From: Sporosarcina sp. FSL K6-1508
GTDB taxonomy: Bacteria; Bacillota; Bacilli; Bacillales_A; Planococcaceae
Length of the DNA stretch: 64,000 bases
NCBI RefSeq assembly: GCF_038007465.1
Contig: NZ_JBBOXF010000001.1
Location: forward strand, 4,289,001-4,353,000
Direction: 5' to 3'
A program made the translations under genes and the position numbers. The stretch's first letter is position 1; each line of letters begins with the position of its first letter. The notes under the pieces are model-generated. The model searched no databases, was not told the DNA's origin, and saw only the letters and a program-made list of their open reading frames with translations. Positions 52,447 to 62,108 of this stretch are shown in pieces.

Positions 52447-53529
52447 TTATTTCTCTACTGAAAGTCCCATGAGGTATTCAGCAATCGCGTTTAGTTCTTC
52501 GTCAGAAAGTTTTTCACCGAATGATGGCATCAAGTTTCCTGGCTTATGTTTCTGAGTATCTGAAATCCACTCAACCAAATCTTTTTCTGTGTGATCCATA
52601 AATCCTGCAACGCGATTACGGTCACCGAATGTTGCCAGATTTGGACCGGCTGGACCATTCACTCCACCTTCGCCAACCGCGGAAGTCGCATGGCATCCAA
52701 TACAGCTTTGCTGGAACAACTCTTCACCTTGACCAGCTGCAGCAACATCTGTCGTCGTTTCGTCGCCAGTTGCTTTCATTGCTGTAACCCATTTATCGAA
52801 TTCGGCACGTGGTAATGCTTTTACTTTAAAGTCCATAAGTGCGTGAGATGGACCGCAAAGCTCAGCACATTTACCATAAAATACGCCATCTTTCAGATCT
52901 TTCGATTCTTTATCAAACGTTAAATAGAACTTGTTGAGATTATCAACGTTTGTATCGAGTTTACCACCGACTGCTGGAATCCAGAATGAGTGCTTAACGT
53001 CTGCTGCTATGAGGTTGAAATATACTTTTTCCTCAGTTGGCACAACAAGTTCCTGAGATGTGACAATTCCGAGGTCTGGGTATGCAAACTCCCACCAATA
53101 TAATTTTGCTGTAACATCGACGACGATGTTTTCTGCATTTCCATCTTCATCCACTTGATCCATTGCGGTAACATCACTAAGTTTATATGTGAAATAAACC
53201 GTAGGGACAGCAAGAAGCAAGATCAGAAGAACCGGAATTACCGTCCATACAAGTTCTAATGTATGACTCCCTTCAACTTGATCAGGAACATAATCTTCAC
53301 CTAATTTTGAACGTCTAAAACGAATAATTGTAACTACATAGATGACCACTACTACTGTAATAACCAGTAACATGATTCCTGATGATAACATCAGCAATTT
53401 GAATTGATCTTTTCCGACTTGACCAGCTGGAAGAAGTGTGGATAGTCCTTCTTGGCCACATCCCGCAAGGAACACGGTAAGGGCTGCTAATAGAGAAAAG
53501 AGACGCCACTTTTTGAGTCCTTTCATCAT
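52447..53529 (-). CDS. ctaC: Cytochrome caa3 oxidase subunit II with fused cytochrome c domain
   Basis: 360 aa. The lipobox-like FLAGCGQEG suggests a lipoprotein, and two membrane segments follow (about residues 43-65 and 88-110). The CuA domain has CAELCGPSHALM near residue 220, and a C-terminal class I cytochrome c domain has CIGCH near residue 282 and a distal GNLMPSF methionine. The fused heme marks caa3 type, so electrons enter from cytochrome c. It heads the ctaCDEF operon. Confidence 0.97.
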   Translation of the reverse strand: MMKGLKKWRLFSLLAALTVFLAGCGQEGLSTLLPAGQVGKDQFKLLMLSSGIMLLVITVVVVIYVVTIIRFRRSKLGEDYVPDQVEGSHTLELVWTVIPVLLILLLAVPTVYFTYKLSDVTAMDQVDEDGNAENIVVDVTAKLYWWEFAYPDLGIVTSQELVVPTEEKVYFNLIAADVKHSFWIPAVGGKLDTNVDNLNKFYLTFDKESKDLKDGVFYGKCAELCGPSHALMDFKVKALPRAEFDKWVTAMKATGDETTTDVAAAGQGEELFQQSCIGCHATSAVGEGGVNGPAGPNLATFGDRNRVAGFMDHTEKDLVEWISDTQKHKPGNLMPSFGEKLSDEELNAIAEYLMGLSVEK

Positions 53530-53628
53530 CGCTTAATGATACCTCTCTTTCTAAAAAATGTTTTTCTTCTTTTGAGGACGACTGACCTCTCTATATGAAT
53601 TCCTGTCCAAAGAAAGAATTCCGGATGG

Positions 53629-54546
53629 TTAAATGAATATCGAGAAAATGATCATTGAGACAAAAAGGATTGTCATGTAATTCAGCGAATAAACGAACAT
53701 GCCTGTTGCCCATTTTATATCGTCTTTCGCTTTAAATCCTTTAAGTGCTAAATAGAGCCATCCGATATTCAACGCCGTGGCAAGTAGTAAGAAGCCTGCC
53801 CCAAGCTCAGTGAGTAGAAACGGCAACGGGAATAAAAAGACAACCCATGCCAGCATTGATTTTTTTGTTCTTGCAAAACCTTTTACAACAGGCAGCATAG
53901 GAATATTCGCTGCACGATACTCTTCTGTCCGTCGCATCGCAAGTGCATAAAAATGCGGCGGTTGCCAAATAAACATGATCAGGAATAAAGCCAAAGCTCC
54001 TGCCCCGAGTGCAGGTTCGACTGCAGCCCATCCGATTAATGGAGGAATTGCTCCCGAGATGCTTCCTACAACCGTATTGCTGACGTGCCTGCGTTTCGAC
54101 CACATCGAATAGAGTACAACATAACTGAAGATACCTGCAAGTCCCCAGAGTCCAGCTGCTACTGAAGCGGAAAATAATAGCACTTCACCTAACACGATGA
54201 AAGTCAGCGCAAGTGCCAATACAGCCGGCGCCTTAAAACGTCCGGTAACTGTCGGCCTGGACTTCGTTCTAGTCATGACCGGATCGATATCACGATCGAT
54301 TAAATTGTTAAGTGCCGCTGAACCGGCAATAATCAATCCTGATCCGACAAGAGCATAAACGAGCAGATCTATATTATGTAGAAAGTTTTTACCGGTGAAT
54401 TGAAACGCAAGGAAAAGTCCGGTGAAAGTTGTGATCATGTTCGAATTAACAATACCGATTTTAATGAGCGCAAGAAAGTCCTTAAATAGAGACGACGTGA
54501 CTGCGGTCGAATCGGCAGGTGTAGAAATTGTATGACCGTTTGACAA
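53629..54546 (-). CDS. ctaB: Protoheme IX farnesyltransferase (heme O synthase)
   Basis: 305 aa UbiA-family membrane enzyme converting heme B to heme O. The prenyl-diphosphate motif NNLIDRDIDPVMTRTKSRP is near residue 90, with the second IWQPPHFYALAMRRTEEYR. About nine membrane segments are present. The start is TTG at 54546 with GGAGGGG upstream. It is divergent from ctaA, as in B. subtilis. Confidence 0.96.
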   Translation of the reverse strand: MSNGHTISTPADSTAVTSSLFKDFLALIKIGIVNSNMITTFTGLFLAFQFTGKNFLHNIDLLVYALVGSGLIIAGSAALNNLIDRDIDPVMTRTKSRPTVTGRFKAPAVLALALTFIVLGEVLLFSASVAAGLWGLAGIFSYVVLYSMWSKRRHVSNTVVGSISGAIPPLIGWAAVEPALGAGALALFLIMFIWQPPHFYALAMRRTEEYRAANIPMLPVVKGFARTKKSMLAWVVFLFPLPFLLTELGAGFLLLATALNIGWLYLALKGFKAKDDIKWATGMFVYSLNYMTILFVSMIIFSIFI

Positions 54547-54939
54547 GTTACCCCTCCTTCCAAAGTTGTGAGCGTTGATCGCTATACTTAACTATATCGA
54601 AATTTGGGTAGCATTTCTATACATATCCAAAATTTCTCCCAAATTCCTTGTAATCTCGACACATTTATTCGACGGCCTCCTCTATAGTAAATCATTTCAC
54701 TATGCCTTTTGTGAAGCTAAAGCGTCTTTTTTATGAACAATTTGTGAAAAGGACTGTTACTCAGCCTTTTTCAATCATTCTTCATTGTCTTTTAGACTGT
54801 TCTTCGTTATCATAAGAAAAGCGTGAGCGCCTGGAGTCTATAAACAGTTCCAGAATAAAAAACTTATACTATCTTATCTTTTCAAAAAAGCAGGGGCCTT
54901 TTAAACAATGGTCATCATTTAAAAAGTAGGTGTCGTTTT
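54547..54939. other. Divergent ctaB/ctaA intergenic region
   Basis: 393 bp without a supported gene. It has a half family A arm (AAGAAAAGCGTGAGCGCCTG near 54818). TATACT- and TTGTGAA-like stretches exist but no convincing paired promoter was found. In B. subtilis this region is controlled by ResD; I did not identify a clear ResD site. Confidence 0.5.
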
Positions 54940-55851
54940 TTGCAATATAATAAATATTTAAAATGGTTTGCTGTCGCTTCAACAGTTGGTATGCTTTTAA
55001 TCCTACTCGGCGGCGCTCTAGTTACAAAAACCGATAGCGGCATGGGCTGCGGGAGACATTGGCCCGGATGCAATGGTCAGCTAATTCCCGATGTAATCAC
55101 TGCCGATGTATTGATTGAGTTTTCACACCGGCTTGTCACTGGATCTGTCGGAATTTTAATTGTCATATTAGCTGTTTGGTCATGGAAGGCATTGGGACAT
55201 ATTAGGGAAACGAAGTTCTTAGCAATTTCGGCTGTATTCTTTCTTATATTACAAGCATTGATTGGTGCTGCTCAAGTAATGTGGGGGCAAGGTGATTTCA
55301 TACTCGCACTTCATTTCGGCATTTCACTTTTATCTTTCGCCTCCGTCTTTCTGCTGACGCTTCTAATCTTTGAAGTGGACCGCAAGTTTGATGCAGATAA
55401 GTTACAAATCGGAAAACGGTTGAAATGGCATACCTTCGGTGTATCGATTTATTCATACTTCGTGGTGTACACTGGTGCACTCGTTCGTCATACAGAATCG
55501 GGGCTTGCTTGCCTAGACTGGCCATTATGCCGAAACGGTTCCTTTGAACTTCCGCGCAGCTCGTTTGAATGGGTACAGATGGGACACCGTACTGCAGCGG
55601 CACTCATTTTTGTCTGGATATTGGTTATCATGATTCACGCCATTCGGCATTATAAAAATCAGCGCATCATCTATTGGGGCTGGATTAGCGCCTTTACACT
55701 TGTCGCGCTTCAAGCAACGACTGGAATGATAGTTGTTTTAACAAGGCTGAATCTTTATATCGCTCTGCTCCATTCGCTGTTCATCACACTGCTGTTCGGT
55801 TTGTTGACGTATATGATTTTGCTTGTTTCAAGAAGTAAACTGAAGAAGTGA
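54940..55851 (+). CDS. ctaA: Heme A synthase
   Basis: 303 aa with eight membrane segments in two four-helix halves. It has the conserved cysteine pair in GMGCGRHWPGCNG (residues about 35-45) and a second in GLACLDWPLC, and histidines in FSHRLVTG and GHRTAAAL that ligate heme. It oxidises the heme O methyl group to make heme A for the caa3 oxidase. The start is TTG at 54940. Confidence 0.96.
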   Translation: MQYNKYLKWFAVASTVGMLLILLGGALVTKTDSGMGCGRHWPGCNGQLIPDVITADVLIEFSHRLVTGSVGILIVILAVWSWKALGHIRETKFLAISAVFFLILQALIGAAQVMWGQGDFILALHFGISLLSFASVFLLTLLIFEVDRKFDADKLQIGKRLKWHTFGVSIYSYFVVYTGALVRHTESGLACLDWPLCRNGSFELPRSSFEWVQMGHRTAAALIFVWILVIMIHAIRHYKNQRIIYWGWISAFTLVALQATTGMIVVLTRLNLYIALLHSLFITLLFGLLTYMILLVSRSKLKK

Positions 55852-55897
55852 ATGAAGAACAGTCCTTTCTACAAGTCTACCCAATTCACTAGTTGAA

Positions 55898-55940
55898 AAA
55901 ACAAGAGCATCCAGATTAAATCCGGGTGCTCTTGTTTTTT
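55898..55940. terminator. Bidirectional terminator between ctaA and pycA
   Basis: AACAAGAGCA-CC-GA and TC-GG-TGCTCTTGTT pair around AT-rich loop bases, with A and T runs on either side. It serves two convergent genes. Confidence 0.88.
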
Positions 55941-55943
55941 CGT

Positions 55944-58900
55944 TTAGTGTTCCAATTCGACTAGCAGATCTCCTGTCGCAATCGATTCTCCCGCGGACAC
56001 ATATATCTCCTTTACAGTGCCATCAAAAGGTGCTTGGATAGTAGTCTCCATCTTCATAGCTTCGGTGATAAGTAAATGTTCGCCTCTCTTCACTTTTGCT
56101 CCTTTGGAAATCGCAACTTTCAAAACAGTTCCTGGCATAGTTGCTGCAATGTGCGCATCATTTGAAGTATCCGCTTTTTGCTTCCTGACTGTGACAGACT
56201 CTACACTCATGTCTTCAATAATGACTTCACGCGGCTGTCCGTTCAACTCGAAGTAGATAACTCTTGTTGCGTCCGATTGCGGTTCACTAATCGACACTAA
56301 CTTAACAATCAATGTTTTCCCTTTTTCAATCTCCACTTCGATTTCCTCACCGAGACGCATTCCATAGAGGAATTCAGGCGTGTCAATAACAGATACATCG
56401 CCGAATTGCTGATTGGTCTGAGAATATTCCTCGAAAACTTTCGGATATAGAGCATGAGAAAGTACTTCGTGACTAGTAACAGGACGCTCTAACTTATGAT
56501 TTAATTCATCCCGCAGCATTTCAAAATTAACATCCTCCAACAACTCTCCCGGACGCACGGTGATTGCTTGACGTTCTTTTAAAATGACTTTCTGCAGTTC
56601 TTCAGGAAAACCACCGTATGGTTGTCCAATATATCCTTCGAAAAACTCAATAACCGATTCCGGGAAATCAATTGACTTTCCGCGTGCTAAGACTGATTTC
56701 TCGTCAAGTTCATTCTGCACCATGAATAATGCCATATCTCCGACTATCTTCGATGAAGGTGTTACTTTCACCACATCACCAAATAACAGATTAACTCGCG
56801 AATACATGTCTTTCACTTCTCCCCAGCGTTCTCCAAGTCCTACCGCTTTCGCTTGTTGCTGTAAGTTTGAATATTGACCGCCAGGCATTTCATGGACATA
56901 AATTTCCGAATGCGGGCTCATCATTCCACTTTCGAAGTGTTGGTAATACTTCCGCACATCTTCCCAGTAGTACGACAAGTCTTCCAGTGACTTAACATCA
57001 GCTCGCACATTACGTTTACCGCCTTGCAGCGCGTAAAGCAGAGAGCTTGCCGAAGGTTGTGAAGTTAGACCCGCCATTGAACCTAATGCCGTGTCTACGA
57101 TGTCCACACCAGCCTCAATCGCTTTTGCATACATATAAATACCGTTACCACTCGTATCATGTGAATGTAAATGAATCGGAATATCGACCGTGGCTTTCAA
57201 TTCAGAAACGAGACGATATGCAGCTTCTGGTTTCAAGAGGCCAGCCATGTCTTTGATAGCAAGAATATGCGCACCCGCTGATTCAAGTTCTTTTGCCATT
57301 TCTTTATAGTAGCCTACCGTATATTTTGCGCGTGAATCGTCAAGAATATCGCCCGTATAGCAAATGGCCGCTTCCGCAATTTTTCCAGCTTCACGTGTAG
57401 CGTCGATTGCGACTTCCATCCCTTTAATCCAGTTCAAACTGTCGAAAATGCGGAATACATCAATCCCGGCTTCCGCAGATTTTTTAACGAACTCACGGAT
57501 GACATTATCAGGATAATTCGTGTAGCCGACCGCATTTGCTCCGCGGAACAGCATTTGGAATAGAACATTGGGAATTTGTTCACGCAGTTTCAACAGTCTA
57601 TCCCATGGATCTTCTTTCAGGAACCTATAAGCCACATCAAATGTTGCTCCGCCCCACATTTCATACGAAAACAGATCCGGCATAAGTCTCGCAGATTCAG
57701 CTGCAATTGAAGTCATGTCGGAGGTACGGACCCGTGTGGCCAACAAGGATTGGTGTGCATCACGGAACGTTGTATCTGTCAAAAGCACATCATCTTGCTC
57801 TTTAATCCACTTGATAAGCCCCTCTGCCCCACGTTCGTCCAAAATTTGTTTTGTTCCCGGTTTTGGTGGTGCCAGAAGATCGACAGTTGGTTTTCGTACA
57901 GGATGGAGCAAAGGCTTGGACTGCTTCCCGATTCCTGGGAATCCGTTAACGGTAACATTACCAATATAATTCAGCATTTTCGTCCCGCGGTCTTTCCGGT
58001 TCGGGAATAGGAACAATTCGGGTGTCGTATCGATGAAGCTAGTATTATAATTTCCTGTCAGGAAATTTTTATGCTTTACTACATTTTCAAGAAACGGGAT
58101 ATTGGTCTTAATGCCACGAATCCTGAATTCCTGCAAGTTTCGATCCATTTTCGAAGCCGCTTCACGGAACGTCATACCCCATGTAGATACTTTAACGAGC
58201 AGAGAATCATAGTAAGGAGTTATGATTGCACCTTGGAATCCATTCCCTGCATCAAGACGAACACCAAATCCTCCTCCTGAACGATAAACCATCAATTTAC
58301 CTGTATCAGGCATAAAGTCATTCAGCGGATCTTCTGTTGTCACACGTGATTGGATTGCAAATCCGAATAATGGAATCTTATCTTGTTTTGGAATACCCGT
58401 TTCACCATCATGAAGGTTTTTTCCATCCGCAATATGAATTTGTGCGTGGACAATATCGATTCCTGTCACCATTTCAGTGATTGTATGCTCTACTTGAATG
58501 CGCGGATTTACTTCAATGAAATAAAATCGACCATCGGATACGAGAAATTCTACGGTTCCAGCATTTTTATAATTTACATTTTTCATCACTTTTACTGCCG
58601 CATCGCAAATTTCTTCCCTCAATCCATCTTCAAGAGAAATGGAAGGTGCAATTTCAACGACTTTCTGATGACGGCGCTGAATCGAACAATCACGCTCGAA
58701 AAGATGAATAACATTGCCGTATGTATCTCCAAGGATTTGTACCTCGATATGTTTTGGCTTATCAATGTATTTCTCAACATACACTTCATCGGAACCGAAT
58801 GCAGATTTCGCTTCTGACCTCGCACGTTCAAAAGCTTCAGTTACTTCGTCTGCAGAATTGACGATTCGCATTCCGCGCCCGCCGCCACCAAGAGATGCTT

Positions 58901-59381
58901 TGATGATGATGGGATAGCCATTCGATTCGCCAAATGTTTCGACTTCTCTGACCGTAGAAACTGGACCATCACTGCCTGGTATGACAGGAATTCCAGCATT
59001 TATAGCCTGTTCACGCGCTTTAACTTTATCTCCAAACATATCAAGCTGTTTTGAACTTGGTCCAATAAAAATAATACCTTCTTCTTCTAAACGCCTTGCA
59101 AATTCCGTGTTTTCAGCTAGAAATCCATAACCAGGATGGATGGCATTCGCTCCGGAGTCTTTCGCGATCGCGATGATACCCTCAATATCTAGATAAGCAT
59201 CGATTGGTTTCTTTCCTTCTCCGACGAGGTAAGACTCGTCCGCCTTGTAACGATGAAATGACCCACTGTCTTCAGTTGAATAAATACCTACCGTTGGAAT
59301 ATTCAATTCGGTACAAGCACGAAAAACTCGTATTGCTATTTCTCCACGGTTGGCTACGAGGATTTTCTTAATCTGTTCCAT
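55944..59381 (-). CDS. pycA: Pyruvate carboxylase
   Basis: 1145 aa, the full family length. The biotin carboxylase domain spans residues about 1-455 (KILVANRGEIAIRVFRA, KASLGGGGRGMRIV, EVNPRIQVEHTITE). The carboxyltransferase domain covers about 530-800 (LTDTTFRDAHQSLLATRVRT, with the metal site HLHSHDTSGNG). A C-terminal biotinyl domain carries TEAMKMETTIQAP. It makes oxaloacetate from pyruvate, feeding the TCA cycle and aspartate-derived products. The ATG at 59381 has GGAAGTG upstream. Confidence 0.98.
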   Translation of the reverse strand: MEQIKKILVANRGEIAIRVFRACTELNIPTVGIYSTEDSGSFHRYKADESYLVGEGKKPIDAYLDIEGIIAIAKDSGANAIHPGYGFLAENTEFARRLEEEGIIFIGPSSKQLDMFGDKVKAREQAINAGIPVIPGSDGPVSTVREVETFGESNGYPIIIKASLGGGGRGMRIVNSADEVTEAFERARSEAKSAFGSDEVYVEKYIDKPKHIEVQILGDTYGNVIHLFERDCSIQRRHQKVVEIAPSISLEDGLREEICDAAVKVMKNVNYKNAGTVEFLVSDGRFYFIEVNPRIQVEHTITEMVTGIDIVHAQIHIADGKNLHDGETGIPKQDKIPLFGFAIQSRVTTEDPLNDFMPDTGKLMVYRSGGGFGVRLDAGNGFQGAIITPYYDSLLVKVSTWGMTFREAASKMDRNLQEFRIRGIKTNIPFLENVVKHKNFLTGNYNTSFIDTTPELFLFPNRKDRGTKMLNYIGNVTVNGFPGIGKQSKPLLHPVRKPTVDLLAPPKPGTKQILDERGAEGLIKWIKEQDDVLLTDTTFRDAHQSLLATRVRTSDMTSIAAESARLMPDLFSYEMWGGATFDVAYRFLKEDPWDRLLKLREQIPNVLFQMLFRGANAVGYTNYPDNVIREFVKKSAEAGIDVFRIFDSLNWIKGMEVAIDATREAGKIAEAAICYTGDILDDSRAKYTVGYYKEMAKELESAGAHILAIKDMAGLLKPEAAYRLVSELKATVDIPIHLHSHDTSGNGIYMYAKAIEAGVDIVDTALGSMAGLTSQPSASSLLYALQGGKRNVRADVKSLEDLSYYWEDVRKYYQHFESGMMSPHSEIYVHEMPGGQYSNLQQQAKAVGLGERWGEVKDMYSRVNLLFGDVVKVTPSSKIVGDMALFMVQNELDEKSVLARGKSIDFPESVIEFFEGYIGQPYGGFPEELQKVILKERQAITVRPGELLEDVNFEMLRDELNHKLERPVTSHEVLSHALYPKVFEEYSQTNQQFGDVSVIDTPEFLYGMRLGEEIEVEIEKGKTLIVKLVSISEPQSDATRVIYFELNGQPREVIIEDMSVESVTVRKQKADTSNDAHIAATMPGTVLKVAISKGAKVKRGEHLLITEAMKMETTIQAPFDGTVKEIYVSAGESIATGDLLVELEH

Positions 59382-59399
59382 CACAAGGCACTTCCTTTT

Positions 59400-60563
59400 C
59401 TATTTGTTTTTTTCATATTTTACGAACATTGAGACATTCGTTAATATTCCTAAAGACAAAGATAACAGAATAATTGATGTTCCGCCATAGCTAATGAATG
59501 GCAGGGTCACCCCTGTAAGCGGTAGCAATCCCATCAGACCGCCCAAATTCACGAATGTTTGAATTCCTATCATGCTTCCAATTCCAGCTGCAAGCATCCG
59601 TGCGTGAGGATCTTTTGCTTGAAGGGATATTAATAAAGCTCTTAATACAATAAAGCCAAGACCTCCAATAACGACGATGGCACCGAGTAGACCTAATTCT
59701 TCAGAAATAACCGCCATAATCACATCCGTTTGCGGTTCAGGTAAGTAACCTCTTTTCTGAATGGAATTGCCAAGCCCTCTCCCTTGCAAACCTCCAGAAC
59801 CGATAGCAATATAGCCGTTCGCGATCTGATAACCAGACCCTTGGATATAATCGAATGGATTCAGGAATGATAATATACGGCCTGCCCTACCTTCATTCAT
59901 GATCGTTTCCCATTTGAAATAAAGGACAAGCGCTGCAAAGACAAGGCCCACCGAAATGATTCCGCTAATTTTCATAAAGGTCCTTTTTTTAATACCACTT
60001 GCCGCCAAGACAGAAAGTGCAGTTACGATGATAATAAACGAACTCCCGATGTCTGTCTCTAGCATGATAGAACCGACCGCTAATACTAAAATGACAACAG
60101 GCGGTAATATTGATTGGTTAATATTGTCGATTGTACCAGACTCGTATTTTTTTGCAAAAATCCCTGAAAAATAGACAATTAGGATTAACTTCGCAACTTC
60201 CGAGGGTTGCAGATTACCAATAGGTGTTTTTAACCAACTTGTCGCTCCGACATGTTCACCCGAACCAACGAAATGAACAAGAAACAATAGAAAAAGCATC
60301 CCTATTACAGCAAAAACCATTAAATTTTTCCGTTTATAATTTTTGTACGGAAAAAAAGCCGCCACAAAGAAAGCCGGAATAGCAAGTTTCAAATTTAACA
60401 ACTGTTTTTGCAAATAATAATCAGCCGGATAATCATATCGCCCTACCGCAACAACCATACTTGAGCTGTAAATCATAACAAGCCCGAAAAAACAAAGCAG
60501 CAGATAGACAAAAAATAACGGAAAATCAAAATAGCGAAATAGCTTTTTAGCATATGTTTTCAT
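59400..60563 (-). CDS. ftsW: FtsW, divisome SEDS glycosyltransferase
   Basis: 387 aa with about ten membrane segments. SEDS motifs include GATSWLKTPIGNLQPSEVAK, the QGRGLGNSIQKRGYLPEPQ loop and GVTLPFISYGGTSI. It polymerises septal glycan with PBP2B. Position between ylaN and pycA is that of ftsW in B. subtilis. The ATG at 60563 has AGAGGT 6 nt upstream; an earlier ATG (60581) overlaps that site. A second SEDS gene at 13767 is the likely sporulation copy. Confidence 0.94.
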   Translation of the reverse strand: MKTYAKKLFRYFDFPLFFVYLLLCFFGLVMIYSSSMVVAVGRYDYPADYYLQKQLLNLKLAIPAFFVAAFFPYKNYKRKNLMVFAVIGMLFLLFLVHFVGSGEHVGATSWLKTPIGNLQPSEVAKLILIVYFSGIFAKKYESGTIDNINQSILPPVVILVLAVGSIMLETDIGSSFIIIVTALSVLAASGIKKRTFMKISGIISVGLVFAALVLYFKWETIMNEGRAGRILSFLNPFDYIQGSGYQIANGYIAIGSGGLQGRGLGNSIQKRGYLPEPQTDVIMAVISEELGLLGAIVVIGGLGFIVLRALLISLQAKDPHARMLAAGIGSMIGIQTFVNLGGLMGLLPLTGVTLPFISYGGTSIILLSLSLGILTNVSMFVKYEKNK

Positions 60564-60590
60564 AGGGTACCTCTTTTTCATTAAACAAAA

Positions 60591-60622
60591 AACTCAAACC
60601 ATTATGTCAGTTTGAGTTTTCG
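60591..60622 (-). terminator. Terminator of ylaN
   Basis: AAAACTCAAAC and GTTTGAGTTTT pair around a 10-nt loop; TTTTTTGTTT follows on the minus strand. Confidence 0.85.
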
Positions 60623-60624
60623 GC

Positions 60625-60906
60625 TTATTTTCTCGTATATACTTCGTGCAGGACTGTCATTTCTTTCTCCAATAAAGAAAGAATTTCATTGCCTTTCGGA
60701 CGATCAATCAACCCTAGCTTTACAGCAAAGTCGATTTCACGAGACAAGCCATACATTTGTGTATCCAGCACTTCTTCATAGAGCGGACACTGAGGCATCG
60801 TCAAATGGTCCATCTGCACCTTTATTAGTTGACCAATCTTATCAGCATCAGCTTGGAGTTGCTTCAATGCCTTTTCCTGATATGTTTCCTGCAATTCTAT
60901 ATCCAT
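60625..60906 (-). CDS. ylaN: YlaN (DUF1507) small protein
   Basis: 93 aa helical protein (ADADKIGQLIKVQMDHLTMP, GLSREIDFAVKLGLIDRPKG) matching YlaN. In B. subtilis and S. aureus YlaN has been linked to iron homeostasis, reported to relieve Fur repression, and to FtsZ; the family function is not fully settled. The ATG has a GGGGG ribosome-binding site and lies upstream of ftsW, as in Bacillus. Confidence 0.92.
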   Translation of the reverse strand: MDIELQETYQEKALKQLQADADKIGQLIKVQMDHLTMPQCPLYEEVLDTQMYGLSREIDFAVKLGLIDRPKGNEILSLLEKEMTVLHEVYTRK

Positions 60907-61012
60907 GAGGACGCCCCCATCAAACTTTTATTTCTTAATGGTTATTATCAATAAATTGTATCTTCCGAAACCGGAAAAAGCAAGCGTTTTCCCTTTGACA
61001 CTACGCATAAGA

Positions 61013-61128
61013 TAAGCGCAAGGCGCCGTCCAGCATCGTCAGGCATATGACGGTTTGCGAGGAAACATGCTTCAACCCCACAGCAAATCGACTTATGTCC
61101 CGAAGAGTTGCGTTTGGAGCTAGACATT
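61013..61128. repeat. Dispersed modular repeat, family A copy 9
   Basis: TAAGCGCAAGGCGCCGTCCA at one end and GCGTTTGGAGCTAGACATTG at the other, with GTCAGGCATATGACGG and ACTTATGTCCCGAAGAG inside. It lies in the 416-bp divergent gap between ylaN and ylaL. Confidence 0.78.
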
Positions 61129-61255
61129 GCTCCAAGGTGAAAAACGTATATTTTTTCTTTTAAAACAAGCACAAGCGCCTGACCTCATCCTCTTGACGCC
61201 GGAGCCCATACATCTATACTAGCCCCATTACTTAAGCTAACAGAAAGCAAAAGCT

Positions 61256-61283
61256 TTTACTAGAGGCACCAAAGCGTTATACT
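61256..61283 (+). promoter_or_regulatory. Candidate sigma-A promoter of ylaL-ylaI
   Basis: TTTACT (61256-61261), 16-bp spacer, TATACT (61278-61283), 39 bp upstream of the ylaL start. Confidence 0.5.
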
Positions 61284-61322
61284 AAAGACAAAAGATAATT
61301 TAATCAGTAGGGGGATATTCAT

Positions 61323-61823
61323 TTGGAATCTATAATTCCGATTAAAGGAAATGTGCGTCATACTATCACACTCGACCCGACCGTATGGATTTTTGATGAT
61401 CGTCGAGTTGATTTAAAAACATATTTCACTGAGAGTTACATCGAAAAAGATGAGCTGGAAGAATATAAAAGAGATATGGGGAAACATTGGTCCCGTGAAA
61501 TAATGGAGGGTGCAACTTTCCCGCCCACTTTGGAAACGGAAAAAAAATTCGAGAAGAGGAAAGTTCTCACCGGAACTTACGGCATTCAATTAAATCATTT
61601 TTTAAAAATCGCGGAGCCTGCCGAAAATGCTCAAACATTTGCCTTTGAAACGTCAGGCGGCGAAAGGCATTCCTTCCCTCTTGCGAAAGCCGATGAAGTC
61701 ATTTTTAAATTCAGTGATGAGGGTAAGCCGATTCTTGATGGCGGTCCCGTCCATGTTATCTTCAAAGATGGGTCGAACAATGATAAGCCAATTCGCAATG
61801 TCATTGCAATCCAAGTTGAGTGA
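61323..61823 (+). CDS. ylaL: YlaL-like conserved protein
   Basis: 166 aa soluble protein at the position of B. subtilis ylaL and ylaI. I recognise no catalytic motif. The segment PILDGGPVHVIFKDGS resembles the GGP turn near the end of sulfite-oxidase-fold molybdopterin domains, but the protein is too short for a full domain and lacks an obvious cofactor cysteine. The start is TTG at 61323 with GGGGGA upstream. It is 13 nt from ylaI and probably shares its transcript. Confidence 0.75.
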   Translation: MESIIPIKGNVRHTITLDPTVWIFDDRRVDLKTYFTESYIEKDELEEYKRDMGKHWSREIMEGATFPPTLETEKKFEKRKVLTGTYGIQLNHFLKIAEPAENAQTFAFETSGGERHSFPLAKADEVIFKFSDEGKPILDGGPVHVIFKDGSNNDKPIRNVIAIQVE

Positions 61824-61836
61824 AGGAGGGTTTCTA

Positions 61837-62040
61837 ATGCGTGTAAAATGTGTCATCTGCGATAACATCGGGCAACTGCCAGACGATGCACCGCTAGCAA
61901 AAAAGCTGAGAAACCGACCGATTCATACGTATATGTGTGACCAATGCCATGAACGTATTGCTGAAAGAACAATTGCCCGTGTTGCGACTGGAAACTTTGT
62001 GTTCCATCGCAGTTCGCATTCAATCGAAAAAAGCTTTTAA
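61837..62040 (+). CDS. ylaI: YlaI-like zinc-finger protein (DUF2197)
   Basis: 67 aa. Two cysteine pairs, CVIC at residue 5 and CDQCHE near residue 34, make a small zinc ribbon; the tail is basic. It matches DUF2197 (YlaI), of unknown function. The ATG at 61837 has AAGGAGG upstream. Confidence 0.88.
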   Translation: MRVKCVICDNIGQLPDDAPLAKKLRNRPIHTYMCDQCHERIAERTIARVATGNFVFHRSSHSIEKSF

Positions 62041-62066
62041 TTAGAAAAGCGGAAAAGACACGATAG

Positions 62067-62108
62067 GCAAAAAGAAGACTCCATCAAATGATGGAGTCTT
62101 CTTTTTGC
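62067..62108. terminator. Bidirectional terminator overlapping the end of ylaH
   Basis: A perfect 20-bp stem (GCAAAAAGAAGACTCCATCA and its complement) with a 2-nt loop. The last codons and stop of ylaH (stop at 62084-62086) lie inside the stem. It also ends the convergent ylaL-ylaI transcript. Confidence 0.92.

Noticed and set aside
61323..61823. YlaL as peptidyl-prolyl isomerase or as a molybdopterin enzyme
   Set aside because: No isomerase signature is visible, and only one short GGP turn resembles the sulfite-oxidase fold. The evidence is too thin for a functional call.
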